Notes under the pieces: model-generated
Databases searched by the model: none
Seen by the model: only the letters and a program-made list of their open reading frames with translations
What the model was told of the DNA's origin: nothing
DNA from: Desulfocurvus vexinensis DSM 17965
GTDB taxonomy: Bacteria > Desulfobacterota > Desulfovibrionia > Desulfovibrionales > Desulfovibrionaceae
Direction of reading: 5' to 3'
NCBI RefSeq assembly: GCF_000519125.1
Contig: NZ_JAEX01000001.1
Coordinates: forward strand, 186,001-250,000
DNA length: 64,000 nucleotides
Program-made: the position numbers and the translations under genes
In this document: positions 63,243-64,000 of the stretch, one piece after another
How positions within the stretch are numbered: position 1 is the first letter of the stretch
Layout of the letters: every line of letters begins with the position of its first letter

Positions 63243-63445
63243 GCCGGGAGCAGGACATGTGCGTGCTGCTGGCGCGCATCGACGAGCGGGTGCGGGCCAT
63301 GGCCAGCGACGTGGCCGAGATCAAGGCCACCCGGCGCTGCCACAGTCATGCGGAAAAGCTGCGCAATGTGGAGCGGGTGATCTACGGGCTGATGACCACC
63401 GTTTTCGGACTGGTGGGCAAGGCGGTGTACGACCTGTTCCGCTAG
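63239..63445 (+). CDS. XhlA-like small phage membrane protein
   Basis: A 68-aa protein with a coiled-coil N-terminus (VLLARIDERVRAMASDVAEI) and one C-terminal membrane helix (VIYGLMTTVFGLVGKAVYDL). This fits XhlA-type lysis accessory proteins. ATG 63239 overlaps the holin stop (ATGA), so the two are coupled. Confidence 0.68.
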   Translation: MSREQDMCVLLARIDERVRAMASDVAEIKATRRCHSHAEKLRNVERVIYGLMTTVFGLVGKAVYDLFR

Positions 63446-63741
63446 AGCAGCGGCCCGGGAAAGGACGCAAGAAAGCCCGGGAATCCGTGGGCGGCGCCAC
63501 CGTGAACGCTCTTTTGTGCATTGGGGGCTTGCCCCCTGCGTACTCCCCCGGGGCCGGCACTGCCGCCCGGATGGGACGTCGCGACTGCTGGGTGTTCATT
63601 CACTTTGGTCGAGTCGCCTCACCTGATTCCCAGGCACCTACAAGATAACACCCCCGGGGGCCCGTGGCAAGGGGGAATGGCCAAAAACCGTTGCTGTACG
63701 GGAACTCCCGGGAATCTGCCGGGTTGGGAGAGCCGTGGCCG

Positions 63742-64000
63742 ATGACGACCAGCAAAGCATGCATCACCACTGACGAAACCGGGCGGGGCGCCAGGCCCCT
63801 GCCCGCACGCCAGCAGCGCTTCGTGGCCGAGTACGCCGTGCTCGGCAACGCGGGCGAGGCGGCGCTCCGGGCGGGCTACGCCGCCGCCACGGCCCCGGCC
63901 CGGGGCCGGGCCCTGCTGGCGCGGCCCGAGGTGGCCCGCGCCGTGGCCCTGGCCCTGAACGGCCCGGGCGACATGGACGGTCCGGGCGGCGCGCCCGGCG
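63742..64000 (+). CDS. Terminase small subunit, N-terminal fragment
   Basis: The frame starts at ATG 63742 and runs off the window end. Residues 23-72 (ARQQRFVAEYAVLGNAGEAA, LRAGYAAATAPARGRALLAR, PEVARAVALAL) match the helix-turn-helix domain of small terminase subunits, which recognise the phage DNA for packaging. The large subunit would be expected just beyond the window. It has no close ribosome site (GGGAGAGCC). The 296 bp before it (63446-63741) hold no recognised gene. Confidence 0.85.
   Translation, partial: MTTSKACITTDETGRGARPLPARQQRFVAEYAVLGNAGEAALRAGYAAATAPARGRALLARPEVARAVALALNGPGDMDGPGGAPG

Noticed and set aside
63600-63848. Minus-strand frame over the small terminase start
   Set aside because: It overlaps a well-supported terminase frame and has no recognisable content.

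Overview
The window is high-GC DNA (roughly two thirds GC by eye) from a sulfate-reducing bacterium, most likely a member of the Desulfovibrionaceae. The best evidence is a complete dissimilatory sulfate-reduction locus: sat (+) faces aprB-aprA-qmoA-qmoB-qmoC-qmoD (-) across a 924-bp control region. A bacterioferritin of the Desulfovibrio type, a bacterial hemerythrin and a split GlcD/GlcF D-2-hydroxyacid dehydrogenase fit the same assignment. I do not name a species.

Layout. 1-6.9 kb is a tightly packed + operon: rplS end, rnhB, yraN, rsmI, a PTS IID protein, HPr, enzyme I, smpB and a GlcD-type flavoprotein. 7-12 kb holds a PAS histidine kinase and an EamA transporter (-), then the GlcF-type iron-sulfur partner (+). 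12-19 kb has secA, bacterioferritin (-), hemerythrin (+), a class I aminotransferase (-) and a sigma-54 activator with a degenerate receiver (-). 19-24.7 kb is a + run: O-antigen-ligase-type membrane protein, acyl-ACP thioesterase, an FAD oxidoreductase, an M24 peptidase, a DUF4911 protein and a lipoprotein. 24.7-33 kb is all minus: tatD, a glycosyltransferase, two paralogous Cys-rich small proteins and a livG-K-H-M-F branched-chain amino-acid ABC operon. 33-43.5 kb is the sulfate locus. 43.6-50.2 kb (+) has a degenerate EPSP-synthase-like protein with a repetitive charged tail, a coiled-coil protein, aconitase and a PpiD-like chaperone. 50.3-57.3 kb is mixed housekeeping: EamA, lytic transglycosylase, HD-GYP, cyclophilin, TetR, AMIN-domain protein. 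A tRNA-Ser(GCT) lies at 57.5 kb, followed by two tandem solute-binding paralogues. From about 59.8 kb to the end the content looks like a prophage: repressor, operators, NUMOD4-like protein, DUF5675 protein, zinc ribbon, holin, XhlA-like protein and the start of a small terminase subunit.

How the genes work together. Sat activates sulfate to APS, AprBA reduces APS to sulfite and QmoABC is the quinone-linked membrane complex that supplies electrons. The GlcD/GlcF pair would oxidise lactate or glycolate as electron donor, and bacterioferritin and hemerythrin handle iron and oxygen. The PTS proteins lack a sugar permease here and may act in regulation.

The non-coding DNA is unusually structured. 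Two copies of an intergenic element have perfect 24-bp stems that differ between copies by compensated changes. Other signals are a double hairpin between aprA and qmoA, a 3' hairpin after livK, a 20-bp tandem repeat touching the cyclophilin promoter, a long G-rich purine tract, and a family of palindromic operators in the phage immunity region. No CRISPR array, insertion sequence, integrase or rRNA was seen.
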